In this document: positions 33,600-41,696 of the stretch, in pieces
Layout: every line of letters starts with the position of its first letter
Numbering within the stretch: position 1 is the first letter of the stretch
Origin: Clostridiales bacterium
GTDB taxonomy: Bacteria > Bacillota > Clostridia > Saccharofermentanales > Saccharofermentanaceae
DNA: 64,000 bases
Reading direction: 5' to 3'
NCBI GenBank assembly: GCA_017964005.1
Contig: JAGCSR010000035.1
Span: forward strand, 23,283-87,282
Translations under genes and position numbers: made by a program
Notes under the pieces: model-generated
Seen by the model: the letters and a program-made list of their open reading frames with translations, nothing else
Database searches by the model: none
What the model was told of the DNA's origin: nothing

Positions 33600-34910
33600 A
33601 TGGAGAACATAACCCGCGCATTTAAGATCGGAGAGCTTAAGAGCAAGCTCTTATATTCGTTGCTGGTTATCTCGTGCATATGTGTTGCTACCCTTATCCC
33701 GGTTCCCGCCGTAAGTAATCCCGCTTTGCTGGACATAGTCAAGTCCTGGGGTGACATCGGCGTTCTACTGGATGTAACTTCCGTAGGAGGACTTTATTCC
33801 GGTTCCGTCATTCTTTTGGGCCTTTACCCGTTCCTTGCAGCTTCCATGCTGATGCAGATCCTTACGATAGCAGTTCCCAAGCTCCGTAATCTCGCGCAGC
33901 TCGGTGATGCAGGAACGAAGATCATAACGAAGATCACCCGTATCGTTACGATCGCGATGTGCGTGATCATGGGCGGACTGTTCGCCTTCGGCGCTCAGGG
34001 TGCCTTCGTATCCGGTCTGAACATCTGGGTCAGCGGCATAATCTGCGGACTCAGCACAGCAGTCGGAGCAGCACTGGTTGCCTGGGGATGTGAGATCCTC
34101 AATACCAAGGGCCTGGGCAACGGCATATCTCTTATCCTGTTTGCCGGCAGTGCCAGGTATATCCCTTCTTTCCTCATGAAGGTTTTCGGCAAGACTTCCG
34201 AGAAGTTCGGTATCGCCCTCGGGATCGTCTTTACGGTCCTCGCCGTAGTGGTATGCATCGCTCTCATCGTCTTCATGGTCTGGATAGGCCTGGGCGAGAG
34301 GAAGGTCAAGATATTGTTCCGCAAGATGACATCGGGAATGAAGCAGTTCGGTGTTCCGAGCCAGGTTATCCCCATCCATGTCACTCAGGCCGGAATCATG
34401 CCGATCGTATACGCGCTGACCATAATCAGTTTCCCCGGCGTAATTATCGCTCTTATGAATCCTATGTCAGAGGGCACTTTCGTTCTGTGGAGTCTGAATA
34501 TTACCCGTAACCTGACTTACTTCATGCTCTTCCTGGTATTCATGGTATTCTTCGTGTATATCTTCTCCGTTATGCAGTTCAACCCGGCGGAGATGGCCAA
34601 CGAGATCAGGAACTACGGCGGATATATCCAGGGCGTTAAGGCAGGCAAGCTTACGACAGAATACCTGTTCAAGATGTACAACAACATGATCATTATCGAT
34701 TCGGTCTATCTTGTGGTGATCTGCTGCATCCCCATGGGGCTGTCACTGATCCCCGGAATGAACAAGATCTGGTTTGCGGGATTGGCATTGATCGTTCTCG
34801 CAGGATGCGTTATCGAAGTCCTGACGATCCTTGCCAACGGCATCAAGACCGCTGAAGACAACGAGAAGCAGAAGAACAAGAGATACAAGACGAGCAAGTT
34901 CTACAGATGA
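33600..34910 (+). CDS. Second, divergent SecY (SecY paralogue)
   Basis: 436 residues with the ten-helix SecY layout: GLYPFLAASMLMQIL (TM2), TQAGIMPIVYALTII (TM7) and MQFNPAEMANEIRNYGGYI before loop C5. It differs from the neighbouring secY throughout. The C5 loop reads QGVKAGKLT, so the SecA-critical Arg is Lys (residue about 347). The loop before TM4 lacks the GRKK pattern and the C-terminus is a Lys-rich tail. No SecA2, glycosyltransferase or Asp genes typical of accessory Sec systems lie nearby. It heads the adk-map-infA group. Whether it forms its own channel or a mixed one with SecEG is unknown. Confidence 0.85.
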   Translation: MENITRAFKIGELKSKLLYSLLVISCICVATLIPVPAVSNPALLDIVKSWGDIGVLLDVTSVGGLYSGSVILLGLYPFLAASMLMQILTIAVPKLRNLAQLGDAGTKIITKITRIVTIAMCVIMGGLFAFGAQGAFVSGLNIWVSGIICGLSTAVGAALVAWGCEILNTKGLGNGISLILFAGSARYIPSFLMKVFGKTSEKFGIALGIVFTVLAVVVCIALIVFMVWIGLGERKVKILFRKMTSGMKQFGVPSQVIPIHVTQAGIMPIVYALTIISFPGVIIALMNPMSEGTFVLWSLNITRNLTYFMLFLVFMVFFVYIFSVMQFNPAEMANEIRNYGGYIQGVKAGKLTTEYLFKMYNNMIIIDSVYLVVICCIPMGLSLIPGMNKIWFAGLALIVLAGCVIEVLTILANGIKTAEDNEKQKNKRYKTSKFYR

Positions 34911-34926
34911 TAGGAGGTATCGGAGT

Positions 34927-35583
34927 ATGAGACTTATTATCTTAGGAGCTCCCGGTTCGGGCAAAGGAACAGCATGTGCCGTATTGAAGGAGACTTATGG
35001 TCTTGCACATATCTCGACAGGAGACATTTTCCGCGAAAACATAAAGAACGGAACCCCCTTAGGTCAGGAGGCGAAGTCTTATATCGATCAGGGAGCTCTC
35101 GTTCCCGATTCAGTTACCATCAGGATGGTGGAAGACCGTCTGTCGCAGGATGACTGCGCCAAGGGCTTTATCCTTGACGGATTCCCCCGTACTATCGCTC
35201 AGGCTGAGGCACTGGATGATATCCTTACTGCCAAGGACACGAAGCTTGATGCGGTAATCTGTGTCGTTACCGACGACGAACTTATCATGGACCGCGTCAC
35301 GACGAGAAGGGTATGTCCTTCCTGCGGCGCCAGCTATAACGTTAAATATATGCCTACAAAGGTCGAAGGTGTCTGCGATGCCTGCGGCGGTGAAGTCATC
35401 CAAAGATCCGACGATACTGCCGAGACGGTACAGAAGAGACTGGACACTTACTATGCCAATACAAAGCCCCTTATCGATTTCTATGCGGCAAGAGGTCTTA
35501 TCGTAGAAGGCAATAACAATGTATCTTCCGAAGAATGTGTGGCCCAGATCGAAGAAGGCCTCAAAGCAAAGGGGCTTAACTGA
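34927..35583 (+). CDS. adk: Adenylate kinase
   Basis: Start set at 34927 (TAGGAGG upstream); 218 residues. P-loop GAPGSGKGT, STGDIFREN, the lid zinc ribbon CPSC..CDAC (four cysteines, typical of Gram-positive enzymes) and FILDGFPRTIAQAEAL are all present. Converts ATP plus AMP to two ADP. Sixteen bases after the second secY. Confidence 0.98.
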   Translation: MRLIILGAPGSGKGTACAVLKETYGLAHISTGDIFRENIKNGTPLGQEAKSYIDQGALVPDSVTIRMVEDRLSQDDCAKGFILDGFPRTIAQAEALDDILTAKDTKLDAVICVVTDDELIMDRVTTRRVCPSCGASYNVKYMPTKVEGVCDACGGEVIQRSDDTAETVQKRLDTYYANTKPLIDFYAARGLIVEGNNNVSSEECVAQIEEGLKAKGLN

Positions 35584-35606
35584 CCCAATATCTTATCGGT
35601 GACATT

Positions 35607-36371
35607 ATGGTAGAGATCTTAAATGATTCAGAACTTGATAAGATGAGGGCCGCAGGGCGCCTTGTTGCCAAGATCCTTAAAGCTCTTGAGAAGGCAGCGG
35701 TTCCGGGTGTAACCACAAAAGAACTTGATGATATCGCTCAGGACATCATAAAAGAAGCGGGCGGATCGGCTCCCTGCGTGGGATACGGCAGACCCCCGTT
35801 CCCTGCGGCTATCTGCACTTCAGTTAATGAAGTGGTCGTTCACGGCATACCTTCATCCCGGAAGTTATGCGAAGGTGACATCGTTACCTGTGATGTCGTT
35901 GCGGAATTGGACGGATTCATGGGAGATGCCGCCAGGACTTTCCTTATCGGAGAGGTATCCGAAGACAAGAGGCTTCTGGTGGAACGTACGAAGGAATGCT
36001 TCTTCAAGGGATTGGAGCAGGCACACGAAGGCAACCGTATCGGAGATATAAGCCATGCGGTCCAGACTTGCGCCGAATCCTACGGATACGGAGTCGTAAG
36101 GGAACTGGAAGGACACGGTATCGGCAGGAACATGCATCAGGATCCGGATGTGCCCAACTACGGCAAGCCCGGAAGAGGACACAGGATCTATAAGGGAATG
36201 GCATTCTGTATCGAACCCATGATCACCATGGGAAGAAGAGAGGTATATCTTGAGTCAGACGGATGGACTGTCCCCACATGTGACGGACTTCCTTCGGCTC
36301 ATTATGAGAATACGATAATAATAACGGATCAAGGACCCGAGATGACAACTTACTATGAGGAGGAAAAGTAA
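35607..36371 (+). CDS. map: Methionine aminopeptidase, type I
   Basis: 254 residues. Metal ligands visible in order: Asp in VTCDVVAEL, Asp in [10 protein letters not shown], His in [14 protein letters not shown], Glu in FCIEPM and Glu near [11 protein letters not shown]; the substrate His is in NEVVVHGIP. Removes the initiator Met co-translationally. Weak ribosome site; follows adk by 23 bp and overlaps infA. Confidence 0.97.
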   Translation: MVEILNDSELDKMRAAGRLVAKILKALEKAAVPGVTTKELDDIAQDIIKEAGGSAPCVGYGRPPFPAAICTSVNEVVVHGIPSSRKLCEGDIVTCDVVAELDGFMGDAARTFLIGEVSEDKRLLVERTKECFFKGLEQAHEGNRIGDISHAVQTCAESYGYGVVRELEGHGIGRNMHQDPDVPNYGKPGRGHRIYKGMAFCIEPMITMGRREVYLESDGWTVPTCDGLPSAHYENTIIITDQGPEMTTYYEEEK

Positions 36372-36595
36372 TGTCTAAAGAGGATGTAATCGAGGTCGTC
36401 GGAACAGTTGATGAAGCGCTTCCCAACGCCATGTTCAAGGTCAAGCTCGACAGCGGCCATATCGTTTTGGCTCACCTGTCCGGAAAGCTCCGCCAGAACT
36501 ACATCAAGATCCTGCCCGGAGACAAGGTAACAATGGAACTGTCTCCTTACGATCTTGCAAGAGGAAGGATCACCTGGAGAGGCGAGAAGAAGTAA
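36371..36595 (+). CDS. infA: Translation initiation factor IF-1
   Basis: 74 residues, OB fold: [38 protein letters not shown] and the C-terminal [11 protein letters not shown]. The start overlaps the map stop, with GAGGAGG inside map. No rpmJ, rpsM, rpsK, rpsD, rpoA or rplQ follow, so the alpha operon lies elsewhere. Confidence 0.98.
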   Translation: MSKEDVIEVVGTVDEALPNAMFKVKLDSGHIVLAHLSGKLRQNYIKILPGDKVTMELSPYDLARGRITWRGEKK

Positions 36596-36620
36596 TCTTT
36601 CCCGCACTTCTGTATATTTA

Positions 36621-36649
36621 TTGACTAATCTTTATTCATCCTATATAAT
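36621..36649 (+). promoter_or_regulatory. Promoter of rpsU
   Basis: TTGACT (36621-36626), 17-bp spacer, TATAAT (36644-36649): near-perfect. The mRNA would have a leader of about 60 nt before GAGAGGGGGTG and the ATG. Confidence 0.85.
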
Positions 36650-36715
36650 TAGCGACGTTGCACGCGTTTAGCGGGCGACCGATAAATACCTTACAAGAGA
36701 GGGGGTGTGAAGAAG

Positions 36716-36889
36716 ATGTCTGAGATCAGAGTTAAGGATAACGAGAGCCTTGACAGTGCTCTGCGCAGATTCAAGCGCTCCTGTGCAAGGTCCGGTGTTC
36801 TCGCGGAAGTCCGTAAGAGAGAGCACTACGAGAAGCCTTCCGTTCGTCGCAAGAAGAAGTCTGAAGCGGCAAGGAAGCGTAAGCACTGA
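36716..36889 (+). CDS. rpsU: 30S ribosomal protein S21
   Basis: 57 residues from ATG 36716 ([20 protein letters not shown]). An in-frame GTG at 36707 would add MKK but lies inside the ribosome binding site. Very basic C-terminus ([14 protein letters not shown]). Needed for initiation on natural mRNAs. Monocistronic, with its own promoter and terminator. Confidence 0.97.
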   Translation: MSEIRVKDNESLDSALRRFKRSCARSGVLAEVRKREHYEKPSVRRKKKSEAARKRKH

Positions 36890-36903
36890 TAACGATCGAA
36901 TTT

Positions 36904-36941
36904 CCAAGGGGACTTTCTCATACGAGAAGGTCTCCTTTTTT
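36904..36941 (+). terminator. Terminator after rpsU
   Basis: A stem made of AAGGGGACTTTCTC and GAGAAGGTCTCCTT (one bulge) around CATAC, followed by TTTTT. Confidence 0.8.
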
Positions 36942-37012
36942 GCGCGCGGTTATTTTCATATCGGGGATTGTCTGATAAAATAGCTCCATAATATAGAAAC
37001 GAGACTGATAAT

Positions 37013-39133
37013 ATGTTACTGATGGGAAAAGGCCGGCATGTATTGTCGACCGAAGTCGCTTGCGATCCCGCCAGGTTATTGGAGATACTTTTCGATAACA
37101 GGGGGATCAAAGATCCGGATGCCAGGGATGCTTTCGCCTCGGAAGACGGGGCGTGGTATGATCCGTTCTTATTCAATGATATGCGCCGGGCAGTAGATCT
37201 GATCGGCGAGGCAATAGATTCCGGCAAGAAGATACTTATATACGGAGATTACGACTGTGACGGCGTTACCGCGACCGCTATATTGGTGCGGTATTTCAGG
37301 AGCGTCGGATGTGATGTGTCTTATATCGTTCCCCAGAGGGAAGAACACGGGTACGGGCTGACCGACAATATAATCGACAAGGTCCTGGATACTGCTCCCG
37401 AGCTCCTGATCACCGTTGACTGCGGAATTACCAACTGCGACACGGTAAAGACGTTGAAGGATAAAGGCATCACAGTAATAGTTACGGACCACCATAATGT
37501 CAAAGAAGAGCTTCCCGAAGCGGATGCCATAATCTGCGCCAAGAGGGAAGATAATACCTATCCCTTCAGGGAACTGTGCGGAGCCGGTGTCGCTTTGAAG
37601 CTTGTGGAGGCTTTGGGCCGTGACGGTAAACACAAAGTCATACCTTCCGTTTGGAAGCAGGCAGTGGAAGCTGCGGGTATCGCGACAATCGCAGACCTGG
37701 TGTCTCTGACCGATGAGAACAGGACCATAGTCAAGAAGTGTTTCCAGAGTCTCAAGAACCCGGTAAATCCCGGTATCCGCGTCATGCTGGATATGCTGAT
37801 GACGGAAGGCAAAGAACTGGATGAGACATTTATATCCTTCAACTTCGTTCCCAGGGTCAATGCCGCGGGAAGACTCTATGATTCTTCGGAAGCATTAAGG
37901 CTCTTCCTCGAAGACGATCCCAAGGCGGCGGAAGAGGCGGCTTTGGCGCTTACCCGCCAGAACGACGAGAGGAAACAGATAGAGTCCGTCGTATTCGATG
38001 AAGCCGTCAAGCAGGTGGAATCTCCCGCAAGGCCTGCCAAGTGGAGTCTTATCAATATGAAGGGTCCCATCGTGGTATACGGCAAGGGATGGCATCAGGG
38101 AGTCCTGGGTATCGTGGCCGGCAAACTGTCGCAATACTACAGGCGTTCCGCTATCGTCTTCACGGACGATTCCATTGAGAAGGACTGCATCAAGGGATCC
38201 GGAAGAGCCTTCGGGGATTACGATCTGTTCGGAACACTGACGAAGATAGCAGATACTACGGAGAACTTCGGAGGGCATAAGAAGGCCGCCGGCGTTGTCG
38301 TAAAAAAGGACAGGATAGCCGAGTTCATGAACGCGCTGGAGGAAGCTTCCGAAGAAGATTCCGCTTTGGAAGAAGATGTGACGGAGGTCGAATGCGAACT
38401 TCCTTTCGGGATGCTGAACAGGCAGACCTATAAGACGATAGGGATATTCAAGCCCTTCGGTATCGGCAACAAAAAGCCGCAGTTCCTGACCAGGGATCTT
38501 GTAATAGGCGGGATCTTCCCGATGTCGGGCGGGACCCATATGAGACTGGATCTTGTATCCCGTGATACCGGCGAGACCGTATCCGCCGTCGGATTCGGTA
38601 TGGGTGAATACCTTAATGTGCTCGTGCCCGGTGATGTGGTGGATATAGTGTACAGCATCAACGAATACATGTTCAGGGGTGAGGTCACGTTAAGCCTGCA
38701 TCTGGACGATATAGTCCCCCACATGCCTGAAGGGTTCCTGTGGCAGAAGGCAAAGATCGCGGAAGAACTCTTCTCCAACGGGATGGGGATCGATCAGATA
38801 TCCAAGCTCGCGGGAGGTCCCGATGCCAAAGAACAGATGATACCGAATGCGGATGTTTTGCGCGCGTGCTATACTGTTGTCAAAGAAACGGCGGGAAGCG
38901 CGACTTCCGCTGCCGACATCAAGCTCCTTGCCGTGATGGTCAGAGTTAAGACAAAAGTTGCGGTAACTCCTTTCCAGCTTATGAGATGCATGGAGATATT
39001 TGAGGAAGCGGGGCTTATAAGATACGGAGTCACCGGCGCGGTCAAGGTAAGCTATACACTCTGCCCCGCCAACGGAGGGACAAAGCCGAAGCTGACTTCG
39101 ACAAAAGCGTATATGAGGCTGATAAATGGATAG
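37013..39133 (+). CDS. recJ: Single-stranded-DNA-specific exonuclease RecJ
   Basis: 706 residues. DHH phosphoesterase motifs: YGDYDCDGVTATAIL (motif I), LLITVDCGITN, VTDHHNVKEELPEADAIIC, CGAGVALKL, then the DHHA1 motif GSGRAFGDYDLF with NFGGHKKAAG. A 5'-3' ssDNA exonuclease in recombination and repair. The C-terminal about 130 residues resemble a Firmicutes-type extension with a winged-helix-like end. No strong ribosome site precedes the ATG. It overlaps the next gene by 8 bp. Confidence 0.95.
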   Translation: MLLMGKGRHVLSTEVACDPARLLEILFDNRGIKDPDARDAFASEDGAWYDPFLFNDMRRAVDLIGEAIDSGKKILIYGDYDCDGVTATAILVRYFRSVGCDVSYIVPQREEHGYGLTDNIIDKVLDTAPELLITVDCGITNCDTVKTLKDKGITVIVTDHHNVKEELPEADAIICAKREDNTYPFRELCGAGVALKLVEALGRDGKHKVIPSVWKQAVEAAGIATIADLVSLTDENRTIVKKCFQSLKNPVNPGIRVMLDMLMTEGKELDETFISFNFVPRVNAAGRLYDSSEALRLFLEDDPKAAEEAALALTRQNDERKQIESVVFDEAVKQVESPARPAKWSLINMKGPIVVYGKGWHQGVLGIVAGKLSQYYRRSAIVFTDDSIEKDCIKGSGRAFGDYDLFGTLTKIADTTENFGGHKKAAGVVVKKDRIAEFMNALEEASEEDSALEEDVTEVECELPFGMLNRQTYKTIGIFKPFGIGNKKPQFLTRDLVIGGIFPMSGGTHMRLDLVSRDTGETVSAVGFGMGEYLNVLVPGDVVDIVYSINEYMFRGEVTLSLHLDDIVPHMPEGFLWQKAKIAEELFSNGMGIDQISKLAGGPDAKEQMIPNADVLRACYTVVKETAGSATSAADIKLLAVMVRVKTKVAVTPFQLMRCMEIFEEAGLIRYGVTGAVKVSYTLCPANGGTKPKLTSTKAYMRLING

Positions 39134-41693
39134 AATGGATGACAACAATAAGATAAATGTGGAGCCTGAGGATCTGACGGATATTCCCGAGAACGATCCT
39201 GACTTTAACGAGTACGATTATCTGTCGGATAAGTCCAAGCTCCCGCCGATCCCCGAGGATGTGATGGCGGCTTTCACGAAGCTCCTGGATAAATATGTCA
39301 TGTCCTATGAGAAGGCGGGCCCCGTCAACGGTCATTCCTCAGAGGAAGTAAGGCAGTATCTTACGGACGCGTTCAACTTCGCGTACAAAGCACACCGTCA
39401 CCAGAATAGGATGACGGGAGAGCCATATATCATCCATCCCATCGCGGTGGCGGATATCCTGGCTGAACTCGAAGTGGATCCGGATACCATAGCCGGAGCC
39501 CTTCTCCATGACACCATCGAGGATACGGCAGCGGATTGGGAACTCCTGTCACAGATGTTCAGCCCGACGGTTGCAAACCTTGTTGACGGCGTTACCAAGA
39601 TCAATACCAAGCTGGGACTGGTAACATATGACTCCAAAGAAGAGATCCAGGCGACAAATGTCAGGAAGATGGTCCTGGCCCTTACAGATGACGTCAGGGT
39701 CATATTCATTAAGCTGGCAGACCGTCTCCACAACATGAGGACCCTGAAGTTCCAAACCCCCGCAAAGCAGGTGGAGAAGGCAAGGGAGACACTGGATATC
39801 TATGTACCGTTCGCCGGACGATTCGGTATCTATAAAGTCAAGTGGGAACTTGAAGACCTGTGCCTGAGGTTCCTGGATCCAGACGGATATAACGAGCTGG
39901 TGGGAATGATCAACAGCAAAAGATCCGAACGTGAGACCTTCATGGAGGATGTGGTAACCGAGATCTCCGCAAGGCTGGCAGAATACGGATTCACCCACTA
40001 CGACATAGAAGGACGCCCCAAGCATTTCTACAGCATCTATAAGAAGATGAAGAACAAGGGCAGGACGATCGACCAGATCTATGATCTTTACGCGTGCAGG
40101 ATCATCGTGGACGAACTTGCGGACTGTTATACGGTTCTGGGTATCATCCACGAGATGTACCAGCATATCCCGGGCAGGTTCAAGGACTATATCGCCATGC
40201 CAAAGGAGAATAAATACCAGTCGATACATACTACCGTAATGAACAAGAACGGTACGCCTTTTGAGGTCCAGATAAGGACTTACGCGATGCATCAGATCGC
40301 AGAATACGGTATCGCTGCCCACTGGCATTACAAGGAGAGCGGCAATTCCGCCGAGTTCAAGGCTGACAGGTACGACGCCAAGATGAGCGAGATGAGACAG
40401 CTCATTGATTCCCAGGGTGAATTCTCCGATACATCCGTCCTGGATGTCATCCGCGACATAAGCGGAGAGGAGATCTTCGTATATACGCCTAAGGGCAAGG
40501 TCGTAAGACTGCCTGCAGGTTCCTGTCCCATAGACTTTGCTTATGCGATCCACAGCGGCATCGGCAACCACATGCACGGCGCCAAGGTCAACGGCAGGAT
40601 GGTAGCGCTGAACTATGAACTCAAGAGCGGAGAGATGGTTGAGATATTGGATTCTCCAAGGATCAAGGGACCTTCCAAGGACTGGGTCAATATCGTAAGG
40701 ACATCTTCTGCAAGATCCAAGATCAACGCCTGGTTTAAGAAGGAACAGAGGACCGAGAACATAATAAGCGGCAGGGAGAAACTCTATCACGAGATAGAGC
40801 GCAACGGCTTCGTGCCGGAGAAGCTCCTTACCCAGAAATCCATAGAATCCCTTCTGTCCAGGAACAGCTTTGCGACCTTAGATGACCTCTATGCTGCCGT
40901 AGGTTACGGGAGCATCAAGGTAACAAAGGTTTTCGGAAGGCTCCGTGACGATTATATAAGGGGTCTTCCCGAAGAAGAGAGGACAGCTCTCGGATACAGG
41001 GTTACTTCCGACGGACATGTTGCCTACAGCCCCGCCGAGATCCCCATTGAACTCGGAAAGTTCGACCAGACCGGCAAGGGCAAGAAGAGCAGGAAGAACC
41101 AGAAGGCCCAGGACGGATCTTTTGTCCAGCTGGATGACGATGTCATCGAGGCCATCAATTCCGATCCCCATAAGCTGGCGCCCAAGAAGTCGGCAAGACC
41201 TTCCAAGATCCGCGTCAACGACAAAGTCGAGGTCGAGGGCCTGGAGAACTGCGCAGTCCATCTGTCCAAATGCTGCCACCCCGTTTACGGTGACGCGATC
41301 ATCGGATACGTGACCCAGGGCACCGGTGTCGGTGTTCATAAGGTCGCCTGCAACAATATCATCAATATCCTCTCAAGGCGTGACAATTCGGACAAGGACC
41401 GCGAGAGGTTCGAGAGGCTCGTTAAGGTCAAGTGGCTCGAGCACGCAAGGGATTCGGTATACAGCGTCTGCCTTAAGATCCGCGCCACGGATAAGAAGAA
41501 CCTGTTCTTCGATATAGTCGATAACATCAAGGAAGAGAAGGCTGAAGTGGTAAAGGCCGACAGAGCGCCTGCGGATGAGGATTATACGCAGCGCTGGGCA
41601 GTAACCCTTACCATCTCCGGCAAGGATCAGCTGGACAGGATCATCGGCCGCATCCGCGGCCTTCCCGATGTTATAGAAGTGGAGAGGATGTAA
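39126..41693 (+). CDS. relA: (p)ppGpp synthetase/hydrolase (Rsh, RelA/SpoT)
   Basis: 855 residues, longer than the usual 730-760 because of an acidic N-terminal extension of about 60 residues. The hydrolase HD site is intact (LLHDTIEDTAAD; RLHNMRTLKFQ). The synthetase has YKKMKNKGRTIDQIYDLYA, GRFKDYIAMPKENKYQSIHT and VQIRTYAMHQIAEYGIAAHW. TGS, zinc-finger (CAVHLSKCCHPVYGD) and ACT domains follow. Both activities are expected, as in single-Rsh Firmicutes. Co-transcribed with recJ; it ends 3 bp from the convergent rnj gene. Confidence 0.96.
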   Translation: MDRMDDNNKINVEPEDLTDIPENDPDFNEYDYLSDKSKLPPIPEDVMAAFTKLLDKYVMSYEKAGPVNGHSSEEVRQYLTDAFNFAYKAHRHQNRMTGEPYIIHPIAVADILAELEVDPDTIAGALLHDTIEDTAADWELLSQMFSPTVANLVDGVTKINTKLGLVTYDSKEEIQATNVRKMVLALTDDVRVIFIKLADRLHNMRTLKFQTPAKQVEKARETLDIYVPFAGRFGIYKVKWELEDLCLRFLDPDGYNELVGMINSKRSERETFMEDVVTEISARLAEYGFTHYDIEGRPKHFYSIYKKMKNKGRTIDQIYDLYACRIIVDELADCYTVLGIIHEMYQHIPGRFKDYIAMPKENKYQSIHTTVMNKNGTPFEVQIRTYAMHQIAEYGIAAHWHYKESGNSAEFKADRYDAKMSEMRQLIDSQGEFSDTSVLDVIRDISGEEIFVYTPKGKVVRLPAGSCPIDFAYAIHSGIGNHMHGAKVNGRMVALNYELKSGEMVEILDSPRIKGPSKDWVNIVRTSSARSKINAWFKKEQRTENIISGREKLYHEIERNGFVPEKLLTQKSIESLLSRNSFATLDDLYAAVGYGSIKVTKVFGRLRDDYIRGLPEEERTALGYRVTSDGHVAYSPAEIPIELGKFDQTGKGKKSRKNQKAQDGSFVQLDDDVIEAINSDPHKLAPKKSARPSKIRVNDKVEVEGLENCAVHLSKCCHPVYGDAIIGYVTQGTGVGVHKVACNNIINILSRRDNSDKDRERFERLVKVKWLEHARDSVYSVCLKIRATDKKNLFFDIVDNIKEEKAEVVKADRAPADEDYTQRWAVTLTISGKDQLDRIIGRIRGLPDVIEVERM

Positions 41694-41696
41694 CCG

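Noticed and set aside
33600..34910. Accessory Sec (SecA2-SecY2) system
   Set aside because: None of the partner genes (secA2, asp, gtf, serine-rich glycoprotein) are nearby, so the label SecY2 in that sense is not supported.
34831..34926. Upstream extension of adk
   Set aside because: It overlaps the second secY; ATG 34927 has TAGGAGG and matches the normal Adk N-terminus.
39549..40790. 413-codon minus-strand frame inside relA
   Set aside because: Shadow frame; sense product has all Rsh motifs.
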